A DNA stretch of 64,000 bases from Rhodoferax sp. TH121 (lineage in GTDB: Bacteria > Pseudomonadota > Gammaproteobacteria > Burkholderiales > Burkholderiaceae_C): contig NZ_NOXW01000022.1 in the NCBI RefSeq assembly GCF_002251855.1, forward strand, positions 744,001-808,000, written 5' to 3'. Of the stretch, positions 45,609 through 54,866 are shown piece by piece. How positions within the stretch are numbered: the stretch's first letter is position 1; each line of letters begins with the position of its first letter. The position numbers and the translations under genes were made by a program. A model generated the notes under the pieces. It was not told the DNA's origin, searched no databases, and saw only the letters and a list, made by a program, of their open reading frames with translations.

Positions 45609-47075
45609 ATGGGAAAAGTCACTGGCTTCATGGAATACGAGCGTCTCGAAGAGGGCTACAAACCAGTCACCGAGCGCCTGAAGCACTACAAGGAATTCGT
45701 GGTCGGCCTGGACGATGCACAGGCTAACAAACAGGCCGCGCGCTGCATGGACTGCGGCACGCCGTTTTGCAATAACGGCTGCCCCGTCAACAACATCATT
45801 CCAGACTTCAATGACTTGGTCTATACGAAGAACTGGAAGGCAGCGATTGACACATTGCACAGTACCAACAACTTTCCTGAATTCACCGGACGCATCTGCC
45901 CAGCACCTTGCGAGGCAGCCTGCACGTTGAACGTGAATGACGACGCTGTAGGCATCAAGTCCATCGAGCATGCCATCATCGATCGTGCTTGGGCCGAAGG
46001 CTGGGTTCAAGCCCAGCCCGCCAAGGTCAAGACCGGCAAGAAGGTCGCTGTGGTCGGCTCCGGTCCTGCAGGCATGGCCGCGGCCCAGCAGCTGGCCCGT
46101 GCTGGCCACGACGTGACGTTGTTCGAGAAAAACGACCGCATTGGCGGCCTGCTGCGCTATGGCATCCCCGACTTCAAGATGGAAAAGTCCCACATCGACC
46201 GCCGTGCCGAGCAGCTGGTTGCCGAAGGCGTGACCATTCGCACTGGCATTTTGGTGGGGGAGATGCCAAAGGGCTCCAAGGTCACGAACTGGGCCAAGGA
46301 AACCATCTCCGCCGAGCAGTTGAAGAATGACTTTGATGCGGTGCTGCTCACTGGCGGTTCCGAGCAATCGCGTGACCTGCCCGTACCTGGTCGTGAATTG
46401 GATGGCATCCATTTCGCCATGGAGTTTCTACCCCAGCAGAACAAGGTCAATGCCGGCGACAAGCTCAAGAACCAGCTGCGCGCGGACGGCAAGCACGTGA
46501 TCGTCATCGGTGGTGGTGACACGGGGTCTGACTGCGTGGGTACCTCCAACCGCCATGGCGCGGTGAGTGTTACCCAGTTTGAAGTCATGCCACAGCCACC
46601 TGAAGAGGAAAACCGTCCCCTGACTTGGCCCTACTGGCCACTGAAACTGCGCACCAGCTCCAGCCATGAAGAGGGTTGCGAGCGCGTGTTCTCTATTTCC
46701 ACCAAGGAGTTCATTGGTGAAAAAGGAAAGGTCACCGGCCTGAAGACCGTACAAGTCGAGTTCAAGGATGGCAAGCTGGTGGACGTGCCCGGCACTGAAA
46801 AAGTGCTCAAGGCTGACCTGGTGTTGCTGGCCATGGGCTTTGTAAACCCCGTTGCCACGGTGATGGAATCGTTTGGCGTGGACAAGGATGTCCGTGGCAA
46901 TGCCAAGGCTACTACTGACTTCATCGGTGGTTACGCTACCAACGTACCCAAGGTATTTGCTGCCGGCGACATGCGCCGCGGCCAGTCACTGGTGGTGTGG
47001 GCCATCCGCGAAGGCCGCCAGGCTGCGCGTTCGGTCGATGAGTTCTTGATGGGCTTTAGCGACCTGCCGCGCTAA
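45609..47075 (+). CDS. gltD: Glutamate synthase (NADPH) small subunit
   Basis: A 488-residue FAD- and NADPH-binding subunit that feeds electrons to GltB. N-terminal 4Fe-4S cysteines are in [14 protein letters not shown] and [11 protein letters not shown]. The FAD loop is [19 protein letters not shown], the NADPH loop is [13 protein letters not shown] and the C-terminal FAD site is [15 protein letters not shown]. The ATG at 45609 lies 34 bases after gltB, so the two are co-transcribed. A terminator follows. Confidence 0.98.
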   Translation: MGKVTGFMEYERLEEGYKPVTERLKHYKEFVVGLDDAQANKQAARCMDCGTPFCNNGCPVNNIIPDFNDLVYTKNWKAAIDTLHSTNNFPEFTGRICPAPCEAACTLNVNDDAVGIKSIEHAIIDRAWAEGWVQAQPAKVKTGKKVAVVGSGPAGMAAAQQLARAGHDVTLFEKNDRIGGLLRYGIPDFKMEKSHIDRRAEQLVAEGVTIRTGILVGEMPKGSKVTNWAKETISAEQLKNDFDAVLLTGGSEQSRDLPVPGRELDGIHFAMEFLPQQNKVNAGDKLKNQLRADGKHVIVIGGGDTGSDCVGTSNRHGAVSVTQFEVMPQPPEEENRPLTWPYWPLKLRTSSSHEEGCERVFSISTKEFIGEKGKVTGLKTVQVEFKDGKLVDVPGTEKVLKADLVLLAMGFVNPVATVMESFGVDKDVRGNAKATTDFIGGYATNVPKVFAAGDMRRGQSLVVWAIREGRQAARSVDEFLMGFSDLPR

Positions 47076-47099
47076 TTTCGGGTAATCCCTTATGATTCC

Positions 47100-47122
47100 A
47101 AGGCCGGGTATCCCCCGGCCTT
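47100..47122 (+). terminator. Terminator after gltD
   Basis: A perfect 9-bp stem AAGGCCGGG / CCCGGCCTT with a 5-base loop, followed by a short T-containing tail (GTTACTT). It ends 9 bases before the mlaF start. Confidence 0.6.
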
Positions 47123-47131
47123 GTTACTTGT

Positions 47132-47971
47132 ATGGCAGACCATCCCATCACCCCTCTTGTTGAACTCCAGAACCTGTCCTTTGGCTACGGCGAGCGCCTG
47201 ATCCTGGACGGGGTGACGCTGTCCATCCCGCGTGGCAAGGTCACGGCGCTGATGGGTGCTTCAGGTGGCGGGAAGACCACAGTATTGCGTTTGATTGGTG
47301 GCCAATACAAAGCGCAACAAGGGGGCGTGTTGTTTCACGGTGCGCATCATGGTCAAGGCACCCAGGATATGGGCCAAGCCAATGCCCAGCAGCTTTATGC
47401 GGCCAGGCGCCGCATGGGCATGCTGTTCCAGTTTGGGGCCTTGTTTACCGACCTCAGTGTGTTCGACAACGTAGCGTTTCCGCTTCGCGAGCACACCGAT
47501 CTGTCGCCAGCCTTGGTGCGCGACATTGTGCTCATGAAGCTCAACGCAGTGGGCCTGCGCGGTGCACGTGACCTGATGCCATCTGAAATTTCCGGTGGCA
47601 TGGCCCGCCGTGTTGCGCTGGCGCGTGCCATTGCGCTGGATCCAGAGTTGGTCATGTACGACGAACCTTTTGCCGGTTTAGATCCCATCTCTCTGGGCAC
47701 TGCAGCGCGCCTGATTCGCCAGCTAAATGACACCATGGGCCTGACCAGCGTGGTCGTTTCGCATGACTTGGAAGAGACTTTCCATATTGCCGACAAGGTC
47801 ATCATTCTGGCCAATGGAAAGATTGCAGCCCAAGGTACACCCGAGGAGGTTCGCCACAGCTTTGATCCTTTGGTGCACCAGTTTGTCAACGCTCTGCCTG
47901 AAGGACCTGTGCGCTTTCATTACCCGTCATCCAGTGTGGATGCCGATTTTTCAGCAGGAGCTGGGCGATGA
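47132..47971 (+). CDS. mlaF: Phospholipid transport ATP-binding protein MlaF
   Basis: A 279-residue ABC ATPase of the Mla retrograde/anterograde phospholipid transporter. Walker A is GASGGGKTT, the signature is SGGMARRVALARA (degenerate, as usual for MlaF) and Walker B is LVMYDEPFAGLD. The switch histidine lies in VVSHDLEE. First gene of mlaFEDACB. Overlaps mlaE by 4 bases. Confidence 0.95.
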   Translation: MADHPITPLVELQNLSFGYGERLILDGVTLSIPRGKVTALMGASGGGKTTVLRLIGGQYKAQQGGVLFHGAHHGQGTQDMGQANAQQLYAARRRMGMLFQFGALFTDLSVFDNVAFPLREHTDLSPALVRDIVLMKLNAVGLRGARDLMPSEISGGMARRVALARAIALDPELVMYDEPFAGLDPISLGTAARLIRQLNDTMGLTSVVVSHDLEETFHIADKVIILANGKIAAQGTPEEVRHSFDPLVHQFVNALPEGPVRFHYPSSSVDADFSAGAGR

Positions 47972-48750
47972 GTTGGTATCACCCTGCAGACGTCGGCTAT
48001 GCCGTGCGTGCCAAGTTGGCTGATTTGGGCTACGGTGCTCGCTTGTTTGGCCGCCTCATCGCATCACTGGGGACGGTCCTGCGCCGCCCGGGGCTCGTGC
48101 GTGACCAGATCCATTTCATGGGCAACTATTCATTGGCCATCATTGCGGTCTCCGGTGTTTTTGTTGGCTTTGTGATGGGCTTGCAGTACTACTATGGCCT
48201 ACAGCGCTTTGGCGCCTCGGACTCTGTAGGGATGTTGATCAGCTTGAGCCTGGTGCGGGAGTTTGGCCCCGTCCTCACCGCTTTGTTGTTTGCCGGCCGG
48301 GCAGGCACTTCGCTGACTGCGGAAATCGGCTTGATGAAAGCGGGCGAGCAACTCAGCGCGATGGAGATGATGGCGGTGGATCCGGTGTCTCGCATTTTGG
48401 CGCCGCGTTTTTGGGGCGCGGTAGTTGCCATGCCTTTGCTGGCAGCCGTGTTCAGTGCGGTTGGTGTGCTGGGTGGCTGGGCGGTCAGCGTGGTCATGAT
48501 CGGGATTGACCCCGGTGCTTTCTGGAGCCAGATGCAAAGCAATGTGGATGTTTGGGCTGATGTTGGCAACGGCGTGCTTAAGAGTGTGGTGTTCGGCTTT
48601 GCAGTCAGCTTTATCGCCCTGTTGCAGGGCTACGAGGCCCAGCCAACGCCTGAAGGTGTGGCCCATGCGACGACACGCACCGTGGTGGTTGCATCTCTCA
48701 CGGTGTTGGGGTTGGATTTTGTGCTGACCGCCATGATGTTCAGTATTTAG
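47968..48750 (+). CDS. mlaE: Phospholipid transport permease MlaE
   Basis: A 260-residue permease with five or six membrane helices. Typical MlaE features are SGVFVGFVMGLQYYYGLQRFG, LVREFGPVLTALLFAGRAGTSLTAEIGLMKAGEQLSAMEMM and the C-terminal GVAHATTRTVV. It forms the membrane core with MlaF, MlaD and MlaB. ATGA overlap with mlaF. Confidence 0.96.
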   Translation: MSWYHPADVGYAVRAKLADLGYGARLFGRLIASLGTVLRRPGLVRDQIHFMGNYSLAIIAVSGVFVGFVMGLQYYYGLQRFGASDSVGMLISLSLVREFGPVLTALLFAGRAGTSLTAEIGLMKAGEQLSAMEMMAVDPVSRILAPRFWGAVVAMPLLAAVFSAVGVLGGWAVSVVMIGIDPGAFWSQMQSNVDVWADVGNGVLKSVVFGFAVSFIALLQGYEAQPTPEGVAHATTRTVVVASLTVLGLDFVLTAMMFSI

Positions 48751-48760
48751 GGGATTGCAA

Positions 48761-49243
48761 ATGCAACGTTCTGGCAAAGATGTGTGGGTAGGTATGTTTG
48801 TGCTGTTGGGCGCTGCTGCTCTGCTGTTTTTGGCACTGCAGGCAGCGAATTTGCTGTCTCTGAACTTTGAGCGTGGGTATCCTGTCAGTGCCAAGTTCGA
48901 CAACATTGGGGGGCTCAAACCCAAGGCGGCTGTCAAGAGTGCCGGTGTGGTGGTGGGACGGGTGGAGTCCATCACCTTCGATGACAAAACCTTCCAAGCC
49001 AAGGTGACGCTGTCGATGGACAAGCGTTTTTCCTTCCCCAAAGACAGCTCTTTAAAAATTTTGACCAGCGGCTTGCTCGGCGAGCAGTACATTGGCATCG
49101 AGGCGGGCGCGGATGCCGCCAATCTGGTTGCCGGTGACAGCATCAGCACAACCCAGTCCGCCGTGGTACTGGAGAACCTGATCAGCCAGTTCTTGTACAG
49201 CAAAGCTGCTGACGGAGCGGGTACCGAAAAAGAGGGCAAATGA
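48761..49243 (+). CDS. mlaD: Phospholipid-binding MCE-domain protein MlaD
   Basis: A 160-residue protein with an N-terminal membrane helix (about 8-30), then one MCE domain (residues about 38-115) with FDNIGGLKPKAAVKSAGVVVGRV and LTSGLLGEQYIGIEAG. It forms the hexameric periplasmic ring on MlaE. The ATG at 48761 has AGGGGA 6 nt upstream. The last bases overlap mlaA. Confidence 0.96.
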   Translation: MQRSGKDVWVGMFVLLGAAALLFLALQAANLLSLNFERGYPVSAKFDNIGGLKPKAAVKSAGVVVGRVESITFDDKTFQAKVTLSMDKRFSFPKDSSLKILTSGLLGEQYIGIEAGADAANLVAGDSISTTQSAVVLENLISQFLYSKAADGAGTEKEGK

Positions 49244-49992
49244 GCTGTTCTGGAAAGCTGTCTGCGGCTTCCTTGCATCGCGCGATGCGGGGACTTGTGG
49301 CTTGTGTCTTCGGCTGTGCCATGTTACTGCTGCAAGGCTGCGCCACCGTTGCCTCGCCAGATGCTCGGGACCCCATGGAATCTTTCAACCGGGGTGTTTT
49401 CAGTTTCAACGATGGCTTGGACCGGGTGGTTCTTAAGCCTACTGCCCGCGCTTACCAGGCTACCTTGCCCGACTGGGCGCGCAAAGGTGTCGGTAACTTT
49501 TTCAACAATCTAGAAGATGTCTGGTCAGCGTTGAACAATGGTTTGCAGTTGCGTGGGCAGGAGATGGGCGACAGCATTGGCCGGGTGATGGTGAACAGCA
49601 CCTTGGGTTTGGGTGGCCTGATAGATGTGGCCAGCGACTTGTCGATTGACCGGCATCCCGCCAATTTCGGCTTGACCTTGGGGCGCTGGGGAGTAAGCCC
49701 TGGGCCTTATCTGGTGCTGCCTCTGCTGGGGCCAGCCACGCTGCGCGAGGTTGCGGCTCTCCCGATCGACCAGCAAGGTAGCTTGATTACCCATGTTCCT
49801 GATGAGGCGACACGCACTACTCTGACCCTGACCAACGTGGTAGACACCCGAGCCCGCTACTTGCGTGCCGGGGATGTAGTGGATGGTGCAGCGCTCGATC
49901 GCTACTCCTTTACCCGGGATGCCTATTTGCAGCGCCAACGCAACGCTGATTACGATGGTGATCCTCCACCGGAGGAAGGCACCGAACCATGA
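49240..49992 (+). CDS. mlaA: Outer-membrane lipid asymmetry lipoprotein MlaA (VacJ)
   Basis: A 250-residue lipoprotein that removes misplaced phospholipids from the outer leaflet. The lipobox is LLLQGC (about Cys34). Family segments are DPMESFNRGVFSFNDGLD, VGNFFNNLEDVWSALNN and GRWGVSPGPYLVLPLLGPATLRE. In E. coli it is encoded apart from the mla operon. Here it is inside it, between mlaD and mlaC, as in other betaproteobacteria. Confidence 0.95.
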   Translation: MSCSGKLSAASLHRAMRGLVACVFGCAMLLLQGCATVASPDARDPMESFNRGVFSFNDGLDRVVLKPTARAYQATLPDWARKGVGNFFNNLEDVWSALNNGLQLRGQEMGDSIGRVMVNSTLGLGGLIDVASDLSIDRHPANFGLTLGRWGVSPGPYLVLPLLGPATLREVAALPIDQQGSLITHVPDEATRTTLTLTNVVDTRARYLRAGDVVDGAALDRYSFTRDAYLQRQRNADYDGDPPPEEGTEP

Positions 49993-50060
49993 AGGGGCAT
50001 CTGCAGCGTGCTGCAGGGCGGACCTAGTCTGTGGATAATGGAACGCATGGAGACTAGCGC

Positions 50061-50705
50061 ATGATTTTGAACAAACGACAGTTGGTAAATGCCATTGCGG
50101 CAGCGGCCATGCTTGGGGTAATGGCTTTTTCTCCAGCAGTCCGTGCAGAAGATGAGGCCCCCGACGCTCTGATCAAGCGGCTCTCAGTAGATGTTCTTGA
50201 CACCATCAAGGCAGACAAGGCCATCCGTGCAGGCGATATGGCGCGTGTGGTTGCGCTGGTAGACAGCCGGATCATGCCCAACGTGAATTTCCAGCGCATG
50301 ACGGCTTCGGCCGTAGGCCCTGGCTGGCGCCAGGCCACGCCCGAGCAGCAAAAACGCTTACAAGATGAATTCAAGACACTGCTGGTACGTACCTACGCCG
50401 GCGCCTTGGCACAAGTGAGCGATCAGACCATTGCCATGAAGCCTCTGCGGGCAGCGCCGGAGGACAAAGAGGTGGTGGTGCGCACCGAGGTCAAGGGCAA
50501 GGGTGACGCCATTCAGCTCGACTACCGCCTCGAAAAAACCCCCGGCGTGGGCTCCGGCTGGAAGATTTACAACCTCAACGTTTTGGGCGTCTGGTTGGTG
50601 GAAACTTACCGCAGCCAGTTTGCACAACAAATTAATGCCAAAGGCATCGACGGGCTTATCGATTCCCTGACCGAACAAAACAAGGCCAACGCCAAGAAAG
50701 GCTGA
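50061..50705 (+). CDS. mlaC: Periplasmic phospholipid-binding protein MlaC
   Basis: A 214-residue exported shuttle that carries phospholipid between MlaA and MlaD. The signal peptide ends at about residue 29 (VRAEDE). Typical MlaC segments are RIMPNVNFQRMTASAVGPGWRQATPEQQKRLQDEF in the middle and WKIYNLNVLGVWLVETYRSQFAQQI near the end. It is 68 bases after mlaA, a gap that contains a small CTGCAG hairpin (50001-50016). Confidence 0.95.
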   Translation: MILNKRQLVNAIAAAAMLGVMAFSPAVRAEDEAPDALIKRLSVDVLDTIKADKAIRAGDMARVVALVDSRIMPNVNFQRMTASAVGPGWRQATPEQQKRLQDEFKTLLVRTYAGALAQVSDQTIAMKPLRAAPEDKEVVVRTEVKGKGDAIQLDYRLEKTPGVGSGWKIYNLNVLGVWLVETYRSQFAQQINAKGIDGLIDSLTEQNKANAKKG

Positions 50706-50706
50706 T

Positions 50707-50973
50707 GTGCTGAACCTTCCCTCCACTTTGACCCAGGACGTCGCGCACGATTGCTTGGCCACCTTGCGTTCCGGTCTGCAGGCGGAGCCGCAGACCATTG
50801 TGGTGGATGGTGCTTCGTTGCAGCGTTTTGACTCGTCTGCCTTGGCCGTGTTGTTGGAGTTGCGCCGCGAATGCGCGCGCATCGGCAAGCAGTTTGCTGT
50901 GCGCAGCCTGCCCCAGCGCTTGCGTGATCTGGCCACTCTGTACGGGATTGACGGCCTGCTGACGGCCGCCTGA
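50707..50973 (+). CDS. mlaB: STAS-domain protein MlaB
   Basis: An 88-residue cytoplasmic STAS protein that binds and stabilises MlaF. It has the IVVDGASLQRFDSSALAVLLELRREC strand-helix core with the conserved Asp-Ser-Ser. The GTG start at 50707 follows the mlaC stop by one base. Last gene of the mla set. Confidence 0.92.
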   Translation: MLNLPSTLTQDVAHDCLATLRSGLQAEPQTIVVDGASLQRFDSSALAVLLELRRECARIGKQFAVRSLPQRLRDLATLYGIDGLLTAA

Positions 50974-51001
50974 GCTGCTCCGCGTAAAATCGCGGGTTCC
51001 C

Positions 51002-51931
51002 ATGCCCGCCATCTCATTCCAATCCGTCTCCAAAGCCTACGCCTCACCCAAAGGCCCCAAAGGCACTACCTTCAAGGCCCTGGACGGGGTCAGTCTCCAG
51101 ATCGATGAGGGCGAATTTGTCGGCCTGCTCGGTCCCAATGGGGCAGGTAAAACCACCATGATAAGCATCTTGGCCGGGCTCACCCGTGCCAGCAGCGGCA
51201 GCGTACAGGTGCTGGGCAGCGATGTCCAGGCCGACTACGCTAACGCCCGGCGCAAGCTCGGTGTGGTGCCCCAAGAGTTAGTTTTTGATCCTTTCTTCAA
51301 TGTGCGTGAAATGCTGCGCATCCAGTCGGGCTACTTTGGTGTCAAGAACAACGACGCCTGGGTGGACGAACTGCTCGAAGGCCTGGGTCTGACCGATAAG
51401 GCGAACGCCAATATGCGTCAGCTCTCAGGTGGCATGAAACGCCGCGTGCTGGTGGCGCAGGCGCTGGTGCACAAGCCCCCCGTTATCGTGCTGGACGAAC
51501 CCACGGCCGGTGTGGACGTGGAGTTGCGCCAGACGCTGTGGCAGTTTGTGGCCACGCTCAACAAACAAGGCAGCACAGTGCTGCTGACCACCCACTACCT
51601 GGAGGAGGCCGAGGCGCTGTGTGGTCGCATTGCCATGCTCAAGACTGGCAAAATCGTGGCGTTGGACAAGACCAGCGACCTGCTCAAGGCCGCTAGCAGC
51701 AATGTGCTGCGCTTCAAGACGGGCGATGCCCTGCCCATCGAGCTGGCGGCACGTGCGCGCATCACAGGTCGTATCGTGCAATTGCCCGCACATAACGCAC
51801 TGGAGATTGAGCAGTACCTGGCTGCTGTGCGCCAGGCGGGTGTGACGGTGGAAGACGTGGAAATCCGCAAGGCCGACCTGGAGGATGTGTTCCTCGATGT
51901 TATGGGCAACACAGAAGAGGTGGGCGCATGA
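51002..51931 (+). CDS. ABC transporter ATP-binding protein (YadG-like)
   Basis: A 309-residue ATPase with Walker A GPNGAGKTT, the signature LSGGMKRRVLVAQAL, Walker B VIVLDEPTAGVD and the switch histidine in LLTTHYLEEAE. The C-terminal 80 residues form the extra domain of the drug/polysaccharide-type exporters. It is coupled to the next permease by a 4-base overlap. The substrate is unknown. The pair regularly sits between mla and murA genes in betaproteobacteria. Confidence 0.92.
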   Translation: MPAISFQSVSKAYASPKGPKGTTFKALDGVSLQIDEGEFVGLLGPNGAGKTTMISILAGLTRASSGSVQVLGSDVQADYANARRKLGVVPQELVFDPFFNVREMLRIQSGYFGVKNNDAWVDELLEGLGLTDKANANMRQLSGGMKRRVLVAQALVHKPPVIVLDEPTAGVDVELRQTLWQFVATLNKQGSTVLLTTHYLEEAEALCGRIAMLKTGKIVALDKTSDLLKAASSNVLRFKTGDALPIELAARARITGRIVQLPAHNALEIEQYLAAVRQAGVTVEDVEIRKADLEDVFLDVMGNTEEVGA

Positions 51932-52683
51932 ACGGCTGGCAAACCCTGTTGTACAAGGAAGTGCTGCGCTTCTGGAAGGTGAGTTTCCAGACGGTGGCGG
52001 CGCCGGTGCTCACGGCCCTGCTGTACTTGATGATCTTTGGTCACGCTTTGGGCGACCACGTGAAGGTCTACGACACCATCAGCTACACCGCCTTTCTGGT
52101 ACCAGGGCTGGTGATGATGAGCGTGCTGCAAAACGCGTTTGCCAACAGCTCGTCCTCGCTTATCCAGAGCAAGATCATGGGCAACCTCGTATTCCTGCTG
52201 CTTACGCCACTGTCGCACTGGAGCTGGTTCTTCGCCTATGTGGGCTCCAGCATTGCGCGCGGCTTGGTGGTGGGGGCAGGAGTGATGCTGGTAACCGTAT
52301 TCTTTACGCCCATCCACTTTGTCGCTCCGTGGTGGATTTTGGCCTTTGCGCTGATGGGTGCTGCTTTGCTCGGCACGCTGGGCCTGATCGCCGGGCTGTG
52401 GGCCGAGAAATTTGACCAACTGGCGGCTTTCCAGAACTTCATCATCATGCCCATGACGTTCTTGAGCGGTGTGTTCTATTCCATCCACTCGCTGCCCAGC
52501 TTCTGGCAGAGCGTTAGTCACCTCAACCCCTTCTTTTACATGATCGACGGATTCCGCTATGGCTTCTTTGGCCAGAGCGATGTGTCGCCCTGGCTGAGCC
52601 TGGGCATTGTGGGCATTGCGCTGGCTGTGGTGAGCGCCATTGCCATCCACTTGCTGCGCACGGGCTACAAGATCCGCCACTAA
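51928..52683 (+). CDS. ABC transporter permease (YadH-like, ABC-2 family)
   Basis: A 251-residue ABC-2 type permease with six membrane helices. Features are WKVSFQTVAAPVLTALLYLMIFG, the LVPGLVMMSVLQNAF segment and the family motif MPMTFLSGVFYSI and LNPFFYMIDGFRYGFFG. It forms an exporter with the preceding ATPase. The substrate is unknown. Confidence 0.93.
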   Translation: MNGWQTLLYKEVLRFWKVSFQTVAAPVLTALLYLMIFGHALGDHVKVYDTISYTAFLVPGLVMMSVLQNAFANSSSSLIQSKIMGNLVFLLLTPLSHWSWFFAYVGSSIARGLVVGAGVMLVTVFFTPIHFVAPWWILAFALMGAALLGTLGLIAGLWAEKFDQLAAFQNFIIMPMTFLSGVFYSIHSLPSFWQSVSHLNPFFYMIDGFRYGFFGQSDVSPWLSLGIVGIALAVVSAIAIHLLRTGYKIRH

Positions 52684-52688
52684 CCGCT

Positions 52689-52931
52689 ATGACTGCTGAC
52701 CAACTCCAAGCCCTGATCACCGCGGGCCTGCCCTGCGAACATTGCGCCCTAGAGGGCGATGGCCGCCACTGGTATGCCACCATCGTGTCTGCCGCGTTTG
52801 AGGGCAAGCGCCTGATTCAGCGTCACCAGCAGGTCTATGCCACGCTGGGCAGCCGCATGCACACCGACGAGGTGCATGCCCTGTCGATGAAGACCTACAC
52901 CCCGGCCGAGTGGGCCGCACAATCCGCCTGA
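52689..52931 (+). CDS. ibaG: BolA family protein (IbaG-like)
   Basis: An 80-residue BolA-fold protein. It carries the [19 protein letters not shown] segment, [18 protein letters not shown] and the terminal helix [10 protein letters not shown], as in IbaG/YrbA. It is thought to bind iron-sulfur clusters with monothiol glutaredoxins, and it is linked to acid resistance. Immediately upstream of murA, as in E. coli. Confidence 0.93.
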   Translation: MTADQLQALITAGLPCEHCALEGDGRHWYATIVSAAFEGKRLIQRHQQVYATLGSRMHTDEVHALSMKTYTPAEWAAQSA

Positions 52932-52938
52932 AACCGCC

Positions 52939-54204
52939 ATGGACAAACTTCTGATTCGTGGTGGCAACCGGCTCTCCGGTGAGGTCCTGATTTCCGGCGC
53001 CAAGAACGCGGCCCTGCCCGAGCTGTGCGCCACGCTGCTGACGGCCGATCCGGTCACGCTGCTGAACGTACCGCGCCTGCAGGACGTTTCCACCATGCTC
53101 ACGCTGATCCGCAATATGGGCGTGCAGGTGGAGCAGGGCGCTGACGGTGCGGTGCATATCAACGCCGGCCCGTTGAATTCTCCCGAGGCGCCCTATGAGC
53201 TGGTCAAGACCATGCGCGCCTCGGTGCTCGCGCTGGGCCCATTACTGGCGCGCTTTGGCGAGGCCACGGTATCCCTGCCTGGTGGCTGTGCCATTGGCTC
53301 GCGCCCGGTGGATCAGCACATCAAGGGCCTGCAGGCCATGGGGGCGGAGATTGTGGTCGAGCACGGCTACATGATCGCCAAGTTGCCCAAGGGGTGGACG
53401 CGCCTCAAAGGCGCGCGCATTGCTACCGATATGGTGACGGTAACCGGGACCGAGAATTTCCTCATGGCCGCTGCGCTGGCCGAGGGCGAGACGATTCTGG
53501 AAAACGCCGCCCAAGAGCCCGAAATTCCCGATTTGGCCGAAATGCTCATCAAAATGGGCGCCAAGATTGAAGGTCACGGCACCAGCCGCATCCGCATCCA
53601 GGGTGTGGAGAAGCTACATGGTTGCACCCATCAGGTGGTGGCGGACCGCATTGAAACGGGCACCTTCCTCTGTGCCGTGGCGGCCACGGGCGGTGATGTG
53701 GTGCTTAAGCATGGCCGCGCAGACCATCTGGACGCTGTCATCGACAAGCTGCGCGACGCGGGCGCCGCGGTGGAATCCATCGACGGTGGCATCCGCGTGA
53801 CGTCCGAAGGCCGCCTCAAGGCACAGAGCTTTCGTACCACCGAATACCCCGGCTTCCCCACCGACATGCAGGCGCAGTTCATGGCGCTCAATGTCATCTC
53901 GCAGGGTGCCAGCAAGGTCACCGAGACGATTTTTGAGAACCGCTTCATGCACGTCAACGAGCTGGTGCGCCTGGGCGCCCACATCCAGACCGATGGCAAG
54001 GTGGCGGTGATCGAGGGCGTGGAAAAGCTGTCCGGCGCAACCGTGATGGCGACCGACCTGCGCGCCTCCGCCAGCCTGGTGATTGCCGGCCTGGTGGCCG
54101 AAGGCGAGACCATGGTGGACCGCATCTACCATCTGGACCGCGGCTACGACCAGATGGAAGCCAAACTGCGCGGCATTGGCGCCGATATCGAGCGAATCAA
54201 ATGA
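52939..54204 (+). CDS. murA: UDP-N-acetylglucosamine 1-carboxyvinyltransferase
   Basis: A 421-residue enzyme that transfers enolpyruvate to UDP-GlcNAc, the first committed step of peptidoglycan synthesis. It has [11 protein letters not shown] near the N-terminus, the catalytic Cys117 ([14 protein letters not shown], the fosfomycin target) and the [13 protein letters not shown] segment near the C-terminus. The stop overlaps hisG by 4 bases, so the his operon may receive transcripts from here. Confidence 0.98.
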   Translation: MDKLLIRGGNRLSGEVLISGAKNAALPELCATLLTADPVTLLNVPRLQDVSTMLTLIRNMGVQVEQGADGAVHINAGPLNSPEAPYELVKTMRASVLALGPLLARFGEATVSLPGGCAIGSRPVDQHIKGLQAMGAEIVVEHGYMIAKLPKGWTRLKGARIATDMVTVTGTENFLMAAALAEGETILENAAQEPEIPDLAEMLIKMGAKIEGHGTSRIRIQGVEKLHGCTHQVVADRIETGTFLCAVAATGGDVVLKHGRADHLDAVIDKLRDAGAAVESIDGGIRVTSEGRLKAQSFRTTEYPGFPTDMQAQFMALNVISQGASKVTETIFENRFMHVNELVRLGAHIQTDGKVAVIEGVEKLSGATVMATDLRASASLVIAGLVAEGETMVDRIYHLDRGYDQMEAKLRGIGADIERIK

Positions 54205-54848
54205 CAGACATGATCACACTCGCCCTGTCCAAGGGCCGTATCTTTGAAGAAACCGTCCCCCTGCTGAAGGCCGCAGGCATCGAGGTGTTAGATGACCCCG
54301 AGAAATCGCGCAAGCTGATTCTGGACACCAACCAGCCCAATGTACGCGTGCTGGTGGTGCGTGCGACCGACGTGCCCACGTATGTGCAGTACGGCGGTGC
54401 CGACTTGGGCATTACTGGCAAAGACACGCTGTTGGAGCATGGCAGCCAAGGCCTGTACCAGCCGCTGGATCTGCAGATTGCCAAGTGCCGCATCAGCGTA
54501 GCAGTGCGTGCGGACTTTGACTACGCGTCCGCCGTCAAGCAGGGCTCGCGCCTCAAGGTCGCCACCAAGTACGTGGCCATCGCGCGCGAGTTCTTCGCCA
54601 GCAAGGGCGTACACGTGGACCTGATCAAGCTTTACGGCAGCATGGAGCTGGCGCCCCTGGTGGGGCTGGCCGATGCCATCGTCGATCTGGTGTCCACCGG
54701 CAACACGCTCAAGGCCAACCACTTGGTGGAAGTGGAGCGCATCATGGACATTAGCTCCCGCCTGGTCGTGAACCAGGCCGCGCTCAAGCTCAAGCAGGAA
54801 CCCATCCGCAAGATCATCGAAGCCTTTGCCGGCGCGGTGGGCAAGTAA
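54201..54848 (+). CDS. hisG: ATP phosphoribosyltransferase, short form
   Basis: A 215-residue catalytic subunit for the first step of histidine synthesis. Motifs are [29 protein letters not shown] and the PRPP loop in [16 protein letters not shown]. The C-terminal regulatory domain of the long form is absent. A short HisG needs the HisRS-like partner HisZ for activity and feedback control, and no hisZ is in this window. Start at 54201 ([12 protein letters not shown]), overlapping murA. Confidence 0.97.
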   Translation: MTDMITLALSKGRIFEETVPLLKAAGIEVLDDPEKSRKLILDTNQPNVRVLVVRATDVPTYVQYGGADLGITGKDTLLEHGSQGLYQPLDLQIAKCRISVAVRADFDYASAVKQGSRLKVATKYVAIAREFFASKGVHVDLIKLYGSMELAPLVGLADAIVDLVSTGNTLKANHLVEVERIMDISSRLVVNQAALKLKQEPIRKIIEAFAGAVGK

Positions 54849-54866
54849 ACACTCTTTGAATTTGCT

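Noticed and set aside
47132-52683. Two ABC systems as one large exporter
   Set aside because: The mla genes form a complete MCE-type transporter and the YadGH-like pair is a separate ABC-2 exporter; adjacency is conserved, but the subunits belong to different families.
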